From an uncultured Clostridia bacterium (lineage in GTDB: Bacteria; Bacillota; Clostridia; Oscillospirales; Acutalibacteraceae), in contig CALFTO010000025.1 of the NCBI GenBank assembly GCA_937916195.1, positions 1-5,788 of the forward strand: a stretch of 5,788 bases of DNA. Reading direction: 5' to 3'. Below are positions 1 through 5,579 of the stretch, piece after piece (position 1 is the first letter of the stretch; each line of letters starts with the position of its first letter). The position numbers were made by a program, and so were the translations under genes. Below the pieces are notes generated by a model. The model saw only the letters and a program-made list of their open reading frames with translations. It searched no databases and was not told the DNA's origin.

Positions 1-21
1 CTCATCGCTAAAGCTTTTTTG

Positions 22-44
22 AACCCCTGGCACAGCCAGGGGTT
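22..44 (+). terminator. GC-rich intrinsic terminator of an upstream + strand unit
   Basis: Perfect 10-bp arms (22-31 AACCCCTGGC and 35-44 GCCAGGGGTT) enclose a 3-nt loop, and a short T run (43-46) follows. This is the shape of a Rho-independent terminator reading rightwards. On the other strand the stem would be followed by A residues, so termination in that direction is less likely. The gene it ends lies outside the window. Confidence 0.75.
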
Positions 45-56
45 TTCGAATACAAC

Positions 57-91
57 AAAATAAAGAGCACTTAAAAAGTACTCTTTATTTT
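57..91. terminator. AT-rich hairpin, probable bidirectional terminator
   Basis: The arms AAAATAAAGAG (57-67) and CTCTTTATTTT (81-91) are perfect inverted repeats of 11 bp. Beyond one C/A mismatch (68/80) the stem continues with ACTT/AAGT around an AAA loop. Each strand ends the stem in a U-rich run, so it could stop transcription from both sides. It lies 12 nt beyond the first hairpin, giving a tandem barrier in front of the DUF6809-like gene. Confidence 0.6.
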
Positions 92-220
92 TGGTACGAG
101 TGTTGATAACGGATTCAATTTAAAATAATAATCAACCTGCAGTAAAACACATATTCTTGCTTGTATCATAACATTTTATAGTTTCTTCAATGAATCAAAT
201 ACAGATTGCGAGGAAACAAA

Positions 221-502
221 ATGTCAAATATTATTGAGGATTTATATTACGGCAACATAGAGCCGCAGGAATTAAGCACAGAGATTTCAGCCAAACTCAA
301 AAATAAGCTGAGTAATCTTGCCGAAAAGGAAGAACAACTAACTGCAAAGCTGAATGGTGAAGATAAAGAACTGTTTCTCAACTATGTAAGTGCTTATATT
401 GAGTTTTCAAGCCTTTCCAATGAGGACAGTTTTATATCAGGCTTCAGACTCGGTGCAAGATTTACATACGACACATTTATTGATACGAAAGGAAGTATAT
501 GA
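221..502 (+). CDS. DUF6809-like small protein of mobile elements
   Basis: This 93-residue protein of unknown function resembles the DUF6809 family, from memory of its typical pattern: an N-terminal SNIIEDLYYGN (2-12), a charged helical middle (about 20-55) and a C-terminal FISGFRLGARF (71-81). It has no signal peptide, membrane segment or recognisable catalytic motif, and is probably an all-helical cytoplasmic protein. An in-frame TTG at 206 would add five residues. I chose the ATG at 221 because GAGGA lies at a normal distance upstream and because the family starts at this MSNI. Its stop overlaps the start of tnpV copy 1 as ATGA, so the two are probably translationally coupled. In clostridial mobile elements such proteins usually sit beside other small accessory genes. 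The family call is fairly sure; the function is not known. Confidence 0.8.
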   Translation: MSNIIEDLYYGNIEPQELSTEISAKLKNKLSNLAEKEEQLTAKLNGEDKELFLNYVSAYIEFSSLSNEDSFISGFRLGARFTYDTFIDTKGSI

Positions 503-861
503 TTATGGAAAAGATTACATACAGAGAAGTTAACGGATATATGATACCAAACCTCATCCTCCCACCTGAGGAGGCAAAGGTACGCCTCGGAAAATGGGGT
601 GTGTTGCACAAGGATTATATACTAAAACACAAGAAAGTTACTGTTGCAATAATGACGGCAGAGGGCAAATTTTGGCAGTATCTTGCAGAAGTTGATAAGC
701 AGGCAGAGGAAATGTACGATTTGCTTATTGAGCAGATGAAAGATGCCGAGGGTGTAACCGAACAACTCAAAGCAGATAATCAGATGTTGTGGGTGCAGAG
801 GATGGGGAATATTGAAGCGAGAGCAAGAGAGGTTGTGTGTGAAGAAGTAATATTCATCTAA
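499..861 (+). CDS. tnpV: TnpV-type transposon-encoded protein, copy 1
   Basis: This 120-residue protein matches the TnpV pattern known from the Tn4451 group and many clostridial elements: ITYREVNGYMIPNL (6-19), LGKWG (30-34), HKDYILKHKK (37-46), FWQYL (58-62), DKQAEEM (66-72) and a C-terminal NQMLWVQRM plus EARARE (94-111). The protein is likely helical and cytoplasmic; its biochemical role is not established. By hand alignment, 75 of 115 residues match the second copy at 5162-5527, so the two are paralogues and not a recent duplication. The ATG at 499 overlaps the upstream stop (ATGA) and has AAAGGAAG just before it. The ATG at 505 is a possible alternative, two residues shorter. A strong hairpin at 882-921 ends the transcript. 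Confidence 0.85.
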   Translation: MIMEKITYREVNGYMIPNLILPPEEAKVRLGKWGVLHKDYILKHKKVTVAIMTAEGKFWQYLAEVDKQAEEMYDLLIEQMKDAEGVTEQLKADNQMLWVQRMGNIEARAREVVCEEVIFI

Positions 862-881
862 TATAACAATCTAATTTATAA

Positions 882-921
882 GAAAAAGAGAAGTTTCATA
901 AGCTAAAAACTTCTCTTTTTC
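882..921. terminator. Bidirectional terminator between tnpV copy 1 and the MBL cassette
   Basis: Perfect 15-bp arms (882-896, GAAAAAGAGAAGTTT, and 907-921) flank a 10-nt loop. Each arm carries a run of five A or T, so the RNA from either strand ends the stem in U residues. It lies 20 nt past the tnpV stop and 6 nt past the end of the convergent MBL-C gene, where a shared terminator is expected. Confidence 0.85.
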
Positions 922-927
922 GATTTC

Positions 928-2271
928 TTATTTACCGTTTATACAAAAGATTTTTGTTATAGTGCCTTTTTTAGGGTTGTGTACTCTGCATCTCAACAAA
1001 TGTCTTCCTACATGGGATAGCTCTCTTTTAAAAGAAAAAATACCATCGTTTTCTTCTTTGCCTTTGTAATATATTTCTTGATGCGAACTATCAACGCCTT
1101 TTCCACCATTTGATACTTCCCACAAGGTATTAATTCTGTCTATAGGCTCGAAAAAGCCTAACTTGGAAGCTACAGAAAATTTAAGTGTACCACCAACATC
1201 TAATGTGCTTCCGCTTTTAACTGGTATGGTTGTATTGTTGTGAGTGTAAGTACAGTTTATTTGCATATCATAAGCAACAGAAGCAGTTCTAGTTTCGCAG
1301 AATCTAGAAGGAACGACAGTGTAATTTCCTTCGCTATCTATATATCCAACAATGTGTCCACAATTTTTGGTGGTATATACTTGCTGATTCTCACAATTTT
1401 CTAGATATATTTTAAATGCTTCTTTGTTGGGATGATGCTGAGTTTTATAGTCACCGCAAGAAATCAATACGACATCAGGATTAATGTAATCTATAGATTC
1501 AATGTATGTTGTATCGGGACTTTTAACTATGTCTATGCTATCATTTTGCTCTTCGTCGGTAAAAAACGAGCGCGAACCATGGTGGCTTGCAACTAGAATA
1601 TTACTTTCAACATCATTTTCATACGTTGGTATTATTTTTTCTTTCCAACACTTCCAATCTGAGTCACCTGTTAGCAACATAGATGTGCTACCGTACTCAA
1701 TTTTTAGAACAATAGAATTTGTATGTTGAACTTTGGCATAGGCCTCAAAAATCTTAACGCAGTTATCATAACCTTCCTGATATTCTTCTTTGCTTGACAA
1801 ACAATAAATATTTGTACCACCAATATTGGCTATCGGTAAATCGGTAGGTACAAGTTCTTTTAAATTATCTGCATTTTCATCTCTGAGTTTTCTTCTTAAA
1901 TACATATAGTATTTATATGTATCGCTTTGTGTGGATGCACCCGTTTGACCGGAATCCCAAATTGATTTAATTTTAAATTTTTCATTTACCTTCTTCAAAC
2001 CTCTGCAATGATCATCATCGCGATGAGAATTTACAAAGAAATGAATCATTTTTTCATCAGAATCTGTATCCTCATTGTAATTTAAAGGAATGTTTTTATC
2101 TAAATAATTTAATATCTCATCAGAGTTTTCTTCGGTAACATTGCAGTCAAATAACATAACCTTATTATCAGGAAATATAATTAAAATCATTAGTCCTTCT
2201 CCGACATCTAATATATGAAACCTGAAAGCGTTTTCATCACAATAATACTTTAAAGGTGGATTCAAAGACAT
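928..2271 (-). CDS. MBL-C: ComEC-like MBL-fold hydrolase with C-terminal AGS-C-like sensor domain
   Basis: This 447-residue protein has two parts. Residues 1 to about 320 form an MBL-fold domain of the ComEC/Rec2-like type: LDVGEG (21-26), FDC (41-43), the metal motif SHRDDDH (82-88, i.e. HxDxDH), TGD (201-203), SHHGS (229-233) and HHP (279-281). The HxDxDH form, with Asp in place of the second His, also occurs in ComEC, whose MBL domain is a nuclease, so the active site looks intact. Residues from about 330 to 447 are beta-rich and look like the AGS-C sensor domain found behind SMODS nucleotidyltransferases: LKFSV (363-367), LWEVSNGGKG (383-392), then SHVGRHLLRCRV (419-430). No signal peptide or membrane segment is seen. 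An in-frame GTG at 2316 would add 15 residues and overlap the upstream gene, but it has no ribosome site; the ATG at 2271 does. It is the last gene of the cassette. DNA, RNA or a cyclic nucleotide are possible substrates. The MBL call is firm; the AGS-C call rests on pattern only. Confidence 0.85.
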   Translation of the reverse strand: MSLNPPLKYYCDENAFRFHILDVGEGLMILIIFPDNKVMLFDCNVTEENSDEILNYLDKNIPLNYNEDTDSDEKMIHFFVNSHRDDDHCRGLKKVNEKFKIKSIWDSGQTGASTQSDTYKYYMYLRRKLRDENADNLKELVPTDLPIANIGGTNIYCLSSKEEYQEGYDNCVKIFEAYAKVQHTNSIVLKIEYGSTSMLLTGDSDWKCWKEKIIPTYENDVESNILVASHHGSRSFFTDEEQNDSIDIVKSPDTTYIESIDYINPDVVLISCGDYKTQHHPNKEAFKIYLENCENQQVYTTKNCGHIVGYIDSEGNYTVVPSRFCETRTASVAYDMQINCTYTHNNTTIPVKSGSTLDVGGTLKFSVASKLGFFEPIDRINTLWEVSNGGKGVDSSHQEIYYKGKEENDGIFSFKRELSHVGRHLLRCRVHNPKKGTITKIFCINGK

Positions 2272-2278
2272 AACATCA

Positions 2279-2284
2279 CTCCTT
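2279..2284 (-). promoter_or_regulatory. Ribosome binding site fixing the MBL-C start
   Basis: On the - strand AAGGAG stands 7 nt before the ATG at 2271, in the 28-nt gap after the membrane-protein gene. The longer GTG start at 2316 has no comparable site. Confidence 0.8.
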
Positions 2285-2299
2285 ATTTTTCTTGGATTA

Positions 2300-2806
2300 T
2301 TAAGTATTCTTGCCACTTTCCATTAGTTTAACTATTTTTGATGCGTGTTTTCTACACGAAAGATAAAAAACTAAAGATACCATTATGCAAGAAACAAACA
2401 TGGGGCAAAATTTATTAAATGCAGCAATAACAGCTAAAATCATAAACAATGCAATACTAGTTCTTGAAAGAGCAAATTCTCTTGAAAGAGTACTCATAAT
2501 AGGATATTCTTTCTTTTTTTCATTAAATAAAACATAATCATCATTAAAAGGGATTAATTTTATCTTTTTTAATACTGGTTCAATGACAACAGAACCGACT
2601 CTGTTTATTACCAGTCCGATTTCATAAGCTACCGCTAATAAGCAGATTACAAATATAATTTCGGGTCCAGTTTTTAGATTTGCATAGAATTCACCATTCA
2701 ATAGCTGAATTGCATTTTCCGGAAAAACAAACAGTAAACCTCCTAAAAACACAAATCCTGTTAAAAGCATATTAACTATGTTATAAAACGGTACTTTAAT
2801 TTCCAT
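2300..2806 (-). CDS. Four-helix integral membrane protein of the MBL cassette
   Basis: This 168-residue protein belongs to no family that I recognise. Four hydrophobic segments are visible: about 8-28, 48-68, 116-133 and 134-151. The second ends in YEIGLVINRVGSVVIEP (61-77). The 45-residue loop between segments 2 and 3 is rich in Lys and Arg, and so is the C-terminal tail, which fits both termini and this loop being cytoplasmic. There is no cleavable signal peptide. The start was moved from the ATG at 2839 to the one at 2806. The latter has AAGGAG at a normal distance and overlaps the MBL-B stop as TAATG, a translational coupling arrangement, while the former would overlap MBL-B by 34 nt without a ribosome site. 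Placed between two MBL enzymes, it could be a membrane effector (pore), an anchor or a channel; this is inference from context only. Confidence 0.8.
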   Translation of the reverse strand: MEIKVPFYNIVNMLLTGFVFLGGLLFVFPENAIQLLNGEFYANLKTGPEIIFVICLLAVAYEIGLVINRVGSVVIEPVLKKIKLIPFNDDYVLFNEKKKEYPIMSTLSREFALSRTSIALFMILAVIAAFNKFCPMFVSCIMVSLVFYLSCRKHASKIVKLMESGKNT

Positions 2807-3648
2807 TAATAATTCTCCTTTCCCCAATCTACATAGCAATAATCTTCGCCAATATCAAATGTAATTGTACCTTCATTTCGAGTGGTCAACACATACCTGT
2901 CTTGTCCCTTGAGAGTAACTCCTCTGCCTTTATACAGACGAGTTGTATCATTTTGAGTGCCGTACTCAATTGATTTATCTGATACAACGGTAAGATACGG
3001 ATTAACACAGTCAAAGAATTCTTTACAAAATTCTCCTGTTCTTCCATGATGCGGCGCCAATAAAACGGTAGCGTTTTTTACTTTTGATTTTATGTTTTCA
3101 TAATTTTCATTCATCATATTTTGTAATATGCTTTTGGGATTATCTCCCGTCAAAACAAATTTATAACCAAAAGCATTTACGACTATAATGTTTGAAAAAG
3201 TATTTAAGTCTTGTTTTGTTGTCCATGAAGATTTAGGTGTTATGAATTCAAACGAGACTCCACCGTTTGACAAAGATTCTGTAGCTAACTCATTAACATT
3301 AACCGGTTGATTATAGGATGCATTCATACTGTTTGCAACTTCTGCAATTTTCTTATGTATATAAGTATTTTGAGTTGGTATAATATCAAATGCCTCTCTA
3401 TCTCTATGCAAAACTCTTGGTTTTAACAGATTAAACATATTAGGCAAATCATAAATGTGATCTTCGTGCGGATGTGTAATTATTAGTTCGTCTATAGTCC
3501 CGTAACTATACATAAAGTATTTTCTTTTAATATGCTCGATTATGCTTTTGTTAGTTTTGCTTCCAACATCGATTAATATATGTTGATTGTTGGGTGTAAT
3601 AATGTGGCAACAGCTGCCGTGTTCTACATCGTAAAAAATTATTTTCAT
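2806..3648 (-). CDS. MBL-B: compact ComEC-like MBL-fold hydrolase
   Basis: This 280-residue single-domain protein is close to the size of the MBL domain of ComEC. Motifs in order: FYDVEHGSCC (5-14, the place of the ComEC DVGQGD motif, with Glu-His for Gly-Gln), LIDVG (25-29), THPHEDH (58-64, a complete HxHxDH), LTGD (166-169), PHHGR (199-203) and VSDKS (222-226). The C-terminus is a typical closing strand (TTRNEGTITFDIG, 255-267). It should bind two metal ions and hydrolyse a phosphodiester or related bond; the actual substrate cannot be read from the sequence. No signal peptide or membrane segment is present, so it acts in the cytoplasm. AAGGAG stands 8 nt before the ATG. It follows MBL-A after 72 nt and overlaps the membrane-protein gene by one base. 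It is not a close copy of MBL-A or MBL-C, so this is not a tandem duplication. Confidence 0.85.
   Translation of the reverse strand: MKIIFYDVEHGSCCHIITPNNQHILIDVGSKTNKSIIEHIKRKYFMYSYGTIDELIITHPHEDHIYDLPNMFNLLKPRVLHRDREAFDIIPTQNTYIHKKIAEVANSMNASYNQPVNVNELATESLSNGGVSFEFITPKSSWTTKQDLNTFSNIIVVNAFGYKFVLTGDNPKSILQNMMNENYENIKSKVKNATVLLAPHHGRTGEFCKEFFDCVNPYLTVVSDKSIEYGTQNDTTRLYKGRGVTLKGQDRYVLTTRNEGTITFDIGEDYCYVDWGKENY
2815..2820 (-). promoter_or_regulatory. Ribosome binding site fixing the membrane-protein start
   Basis: AAGGAG on the - strand lies inside the last codons of MBL-B, 8 nt before the ATG at 2806. It decides against the upstream ATG at 2839 and supports coupled translation of the two genes. 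Confidence 0.75.
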
Positions 3649-3720
3649 TTTTCTTGCTCCTTTATATTATTTTGGTTTATGTTTATCATAAGTAGTAAAA
3701 ATATCATTAAATGCAATAGT
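3649..3720 (-). other. AT-rich 72-nt spacer between MBL-A and MBL-B
   Basis: This is the longest gap inside the cassette. It holds the MBL-B ribosome site (AAGGAG at 3657-3662) but no hairpin or well-spaced promoter. A TTGCAT and a TATGAT are present on the - strand, but about 20 nt apart, which is too far for a good sigma-70-type promoter. Read-through from MBL-A is therefore the simplest reading. Confidence 0.4.
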
Positions 3721-4911
3721 CTAACTATCTATTCGAAAATAAACCGCACTTTCGGCTTCTTCTGTAACTACAAAAGGATTGGTATCATTCAATAATAGAT
3801 TTTTAATTACAAAAGAGTGCGGATGACCATACATATTCTTGGCTCCAGCGGAAATAACATAGTATGTATTATAAACAGATATATTAGCATTGTAGTTATT
3901 TTTTGAACCATGATGTGGTATTTGAATACAGCCTACAAAATCTTCTATACTTTTATTTAAAAGCCCTTTATTAAGTCTATTTTCATATGACTTTATTAAA
4001 GTAAAAAAATTATTATCATCGCTCATATCATAATCGCCTGTGTAAAGACAACCCGACATTTTTAAATCTCCGCAATTATAGCAACCTTTACAGTAACATC
4101 TCATATATTTTTGACCAACATGTTTTTGATATCTTTTTCCAAACATATCACCGGAATATAAAGTCATAGAGTTAGTGTTAAGATGTTCTGTACCTTTTAA
4201 CACCTCCAAATATATACTTTTAATTTCTTTGATAGATTCTTTTGTTATTTTTTGGGGTAAATCTTTATAGCTGAATCCTTTAAAATTTGCATATTCATTC
4301 AATGCTTTCTTTAAATAGATCATATTATTTCTTTCTTCATAATTAAAAGGAATAAACGCCCAATCAGAAAGCATTTTATTGCGAGAATAACGTGCTATTA
4401 TGGAACTGACATCCCTGCCTGAACGAATATATTCTTCTCTTTCTCCATAATCAATTTCCTTGTTTGCAAATTGCTCAAACTGATTATCAAGATAGTATGG
4501 TTCTATTTCATATATTTCAGTTGACTCAGCTTTATGAACCAAAGCTTTCTTGGGGTTATTGATAAAGCTATTGGTAAAATCACTATTTTTAGAACCATTG
4601 AGAATATTGTTAAGATATAAAACTATCTTATTTTCATCAGTAACCATAGGCAAAAATATTATTTTGACATCGCAGTATTCTAATAAGTGTTCTAATCCAC
4701 TAATATGGTCATAATGAAAATGAGATATAAATACCGCGTGAATGGTTTCGCCTCTTTTAAAAGTATTTTCAATTTGTTTTTTTATCAGCGTTTTACTCTG
4801 CGAACCACAATCATAAACAATATTTATGATTTCTTTAGTTTGTTTATCTAAAAATTGTTCGCAATAAAAAGCTCCTTGTCCCACAGGTATGAAACTTCTT
4901 ACCATTTTCAT
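3721..4911 (-). CDS. MBL-A: MBL-fold hydrolase with long insertion and cysteine cluster
   Basis: This 396-residue protein is the first gene of the cassette. The MBL core motifs are split: IPVGQGAFYCEQF (8-20), VYDCGS (32-37), SHFHYDH (63-69, a complete HxHxDH), LYTGDYD (289-295), IPHHGSK (331-337) and YGHPH (361-365). Between the metal motif and TGD lie some 220 residues, much more than in MBL-B. The stretch from about 100 to 285 is therefore an insertion. Near its end sits C272-x-C274-x2-C277-x2-C280, with C288 close by, an arrangement that could bind zinc or an Fe-S cluster. No signal peptide or membrane segment is seen. The ATG at 4911 has AAAGGAGG 8 nt upstream; the ATG at 4905 is a less well spaced alternative. 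Hydrolysis of a phosphodiester-type substrate is the family expectation; the specific reaction is unknown. It is not a beta-lactamase of the resistance type. Confidence 0.85.
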   Translation of the reverse strand: MKMVRSFIPVGQGAFYCEQFLDKQTKEIINIVYDCGSQSKTLIKKQIENTFKRGETIHAVFISHFHYDHISGLEHLLEYCDVKIIFLPMVTDENKIVLYLNNILNGSKNSDFTNSFINNPKKALVHKAESTEIYEIEPYYLDNQFEQFANKEIDYGEREEYIRSGRDVSSIIARYSRNKMLSDWAFIPFNYEERNNMIYLKKALNEYANFKGFSYKDLPQKITKESIKEIKSIYLEVLKGTEHLNTNSMTLYSGDMFGKRYQKHVGQKYMRCYCKGCYNCGDLKMSGCLYTGDYDMSDDNNFFTLIKSYENRLNKGLLNKSIEDFVGCIQIPHHGSKNNYNANISVYNTYYVISAGAKNMYGHPHSFVIKNLLLNDTNPFVVTEEAESAVYFRIDS

Positions 4912-4983
4912 TTAATAAACCTCCTTTTAATATATGAGCAACTATTTGTTTAATCAAAAAGAAAAGTCAATACTTACAATTAT

Positions 4984-5002
4984 ACTAGTATACTATATTA
5001 GT
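4984..5002. promoter_or_regulatory. 19-bp near-palindrome, candidate operator
   Basis: Arms ACTAGTATA (4984-4992) and TATATTAGT (4994-5002) are inverted repeats with 8 of 9 positions matching around one central base. A perfect 12-bp palindrome, TATACTAGTATA (4981-4992), overlaps the left arm. It lies between the divergent promoter-like hexamers and touches the TATAAT at 4979-4984. That is where a dimeric repressor would act on both directions. No regulator gene is seen in the window. Confidence 0.35.
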
Positions 5003-5028
5003 GTTTGACTGTATCTTCAATCCGATTT

Positions 5029-5059
5029 ACAAAAACGTCGCATTTTTCGACAAAAACGT
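5029..5059 (+). repeat. Direct repeat ACAAAAACGT, two copies 21 bp apart
   Basis: The exact 10-mer occurs at 5029-5038 and 5050-5059, so both copies lie on the same face of the helix. Each is followed by a T-rich stretch, and a degenerate third copy (CGACAAAGTC) lies at 5104-5113. The first copy overlaps the TACAAA hexamer of the + strand promoter candidate. It may be a tandem protein-binding site. Confidence 0.45.
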
Positions 5060-5145
5060 TAGTTTTTTTGAATTGTATCTATCATTTTTTACATCCACAC
5101 ATTCGACAAAGTCACCTTTCATTTGTACAATGAAGTTACAAAATT

Positions 5146-5153
5146 AAAGGAGG
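5146..5153 (+). promoter_or_regulatory. Ribosome binding site fixing the tnpV copy 2 start
   Basis: AAAGGAGG stands 8 nt before the ATG at 5162, an almost ideal site. It rules out the in-frame ATG at 5123, which has no such site and would place this motif inside the coding region. Confidence 0.85.
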
Positions 5154-5161
5154 CTGATTTT

Positions 5162-5527
5162 ATGTCAGAAAACAATTCAATTACTTATCGTCAGATTGGA
5201 GATTATTTGATTCCTAATCTTGCATTACCATTCGAAGAAGCAAGTGTCAGGCTCGGTAAGTGGGGTATGATGCACAAGGACTTTTTGCTAAAACATAAAA
5301 AGGGTACATTTACGATTATGTTATCCAAAGGAGAACTGTGGCAATACCTTGCAAAAGTTGATAAACAGGCAGAGGAAATGTTCTCTCGGCTGGTCAGTGA
5401 AATGGCAAATTCTGAAGGTGTCACCAAACAACTCAAAGCTAAAAATCAAATGCTGTGGGTGCAACAGATGATGAATGTAGAAGCACGAGCAAGGGAAAGT
5501 GTAGTGAAAGAAATTATTTATATCTAA
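5162..5527 (+). CDS. tnpV: TnpV-type transposon-encoded protein, copy 2
   Basis: This 121-residue paralogue of the protein at 499-861 has the same landmarks: ITYRQIGDYLIPNL (7-20), LGKWG (31-35), HKDFLLKHKK (38-47), LWQYL (59-63), DKQAEEM (67-73), NQMLWVQQM (95-103) and EARARE (107-112). The two differ most in the middle (residues about 48-60 and 74-84), as expected for long separate descent. Unlike copy 1 it has no DUF6809-like partner upstream. It is preceded instead by the divergent control region of the MBL cassette, and it ends at a hairpin (5533-5561). Its molecular role is unknown; in Tn4451-type elements tnpV is an accessory gene beside the recombinase gene, which is not in this window. 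Confidence 0.85.
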   Translation: MSENNSITYRQIGDYLIPNLALPFEEASVRLGKWGMMHKDFLLKHKKGTFTIMLSKGELWQYLAKVDKQAEEMFSRLVSEMANSEGVTKQLKAKNQMLWVQQMMNVEARARESVVKEIIYI

Positions 5528-5532
5528 TAGTA

Positions 5533-5561
5533 AAAGTGCAGTGGGGTTACCACTGCACTTT
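5533..5561. terminator. Terminator after tnpV copy 2
   Basis: Perfect 12-bp arms AAAGTGCAGTGG (5533-5544) and CCACTGCACTTT (5550-5561) enclose GGTTA. The stem begins 5 nt after the stop codon. The following U tract is short and interrupted on the + strand. The A run at the left arm gives a U run for the - strand, so it may also serve the convergent partial gene. Confidence 0.75.
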
Positions 5562-5579
5562 GTGCTTGTCTAGATTAAA

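Larger units (their letters stand above)
4912..5161. promoter_or_regulatory. Divergent control region between the MBL cassette and tnpV copy 2
   Basis: These 250 nt contain no gene. On the - strand, towards MBL-A, two promoter candidates are visible. One is TTGACT (4965-4970) with AATAGT (4941-4946) at 18 nt. The other is a perfect TATAAT (4979-4984) with a poor -35. On the + strand, towards tnpV copy 2, TTGACT (5005-5010) stands 17 nt before TACAAA (5028-5033). Ribosome sites lie at 4920-4927 (- strand) and 5146-5153 (+ strand). A near-palindrome and a direct repeat in the middle are listed separately. The layout fits divergent transcription from one shared region; the individual hexamers are guesses. 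Confidence 0.4.

Noticed and set aside
394..609. Open frame on the - strand under the DUF6809-like and tnpV genes
   Set aside because: It overlaps two well-supported genes and has no ribosome site or recognisable protein pattern.
1502..1729. Open frame on the + strand inside MBL-C
   Set aside because: It lies wholly opposite a conserved MBL-coding region, Cys/Ser-rich as expected for a shadow frame.
2272..2316. Longer MBL-C start at a GTG
   Set aside because: No ribosome site, and it overlaps the membrane-protein gene; the ATG at 2271 has AAGGAG at 7 nt.
928..3648. A split comEC competence gene
   Set aside because: The membrane protein has only four helices and no ComEC competence-domain motifs, and the MBL proteins have their own starts and ribosome sites.
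3580..3795. Open frame on the + strand across the MBL-B start and MBL-A end
   Set aside because: Hydrophobic shadow of AT-rich DNA; it overlaps both genes and has no ribosome site.
928..4911. Antibiotic beta-lactamases
   Set aside because: No secretion signal in any of the three, and the DVxxG, TGD and HHG pattern is of the ComEC-like hydrolase type.
5118..5134. TTCATT/AATGAA inverted repeat before tnpV copy 2
   Set aside because: Short 6-bp arms with no supporting context; too weak to call an operator.
4912..5161. Small CRISPR-like array or plasmid iterons
   Set aside because: Only two exact 10-bp copies are present, with no regular spacer series and no replication or cas gene nearby.
5203..5436. 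Open frame on the - strand inside tnpV copy 2
   Set aside because: It is fully opposite a conserved family gene.
499..5527. Composite transposon bounded by the tnpV copies
   Set aside because: No terminal inverted repeats or target duplications are seen, the copies are well diverged, and TnpV is not known to be a transposase.
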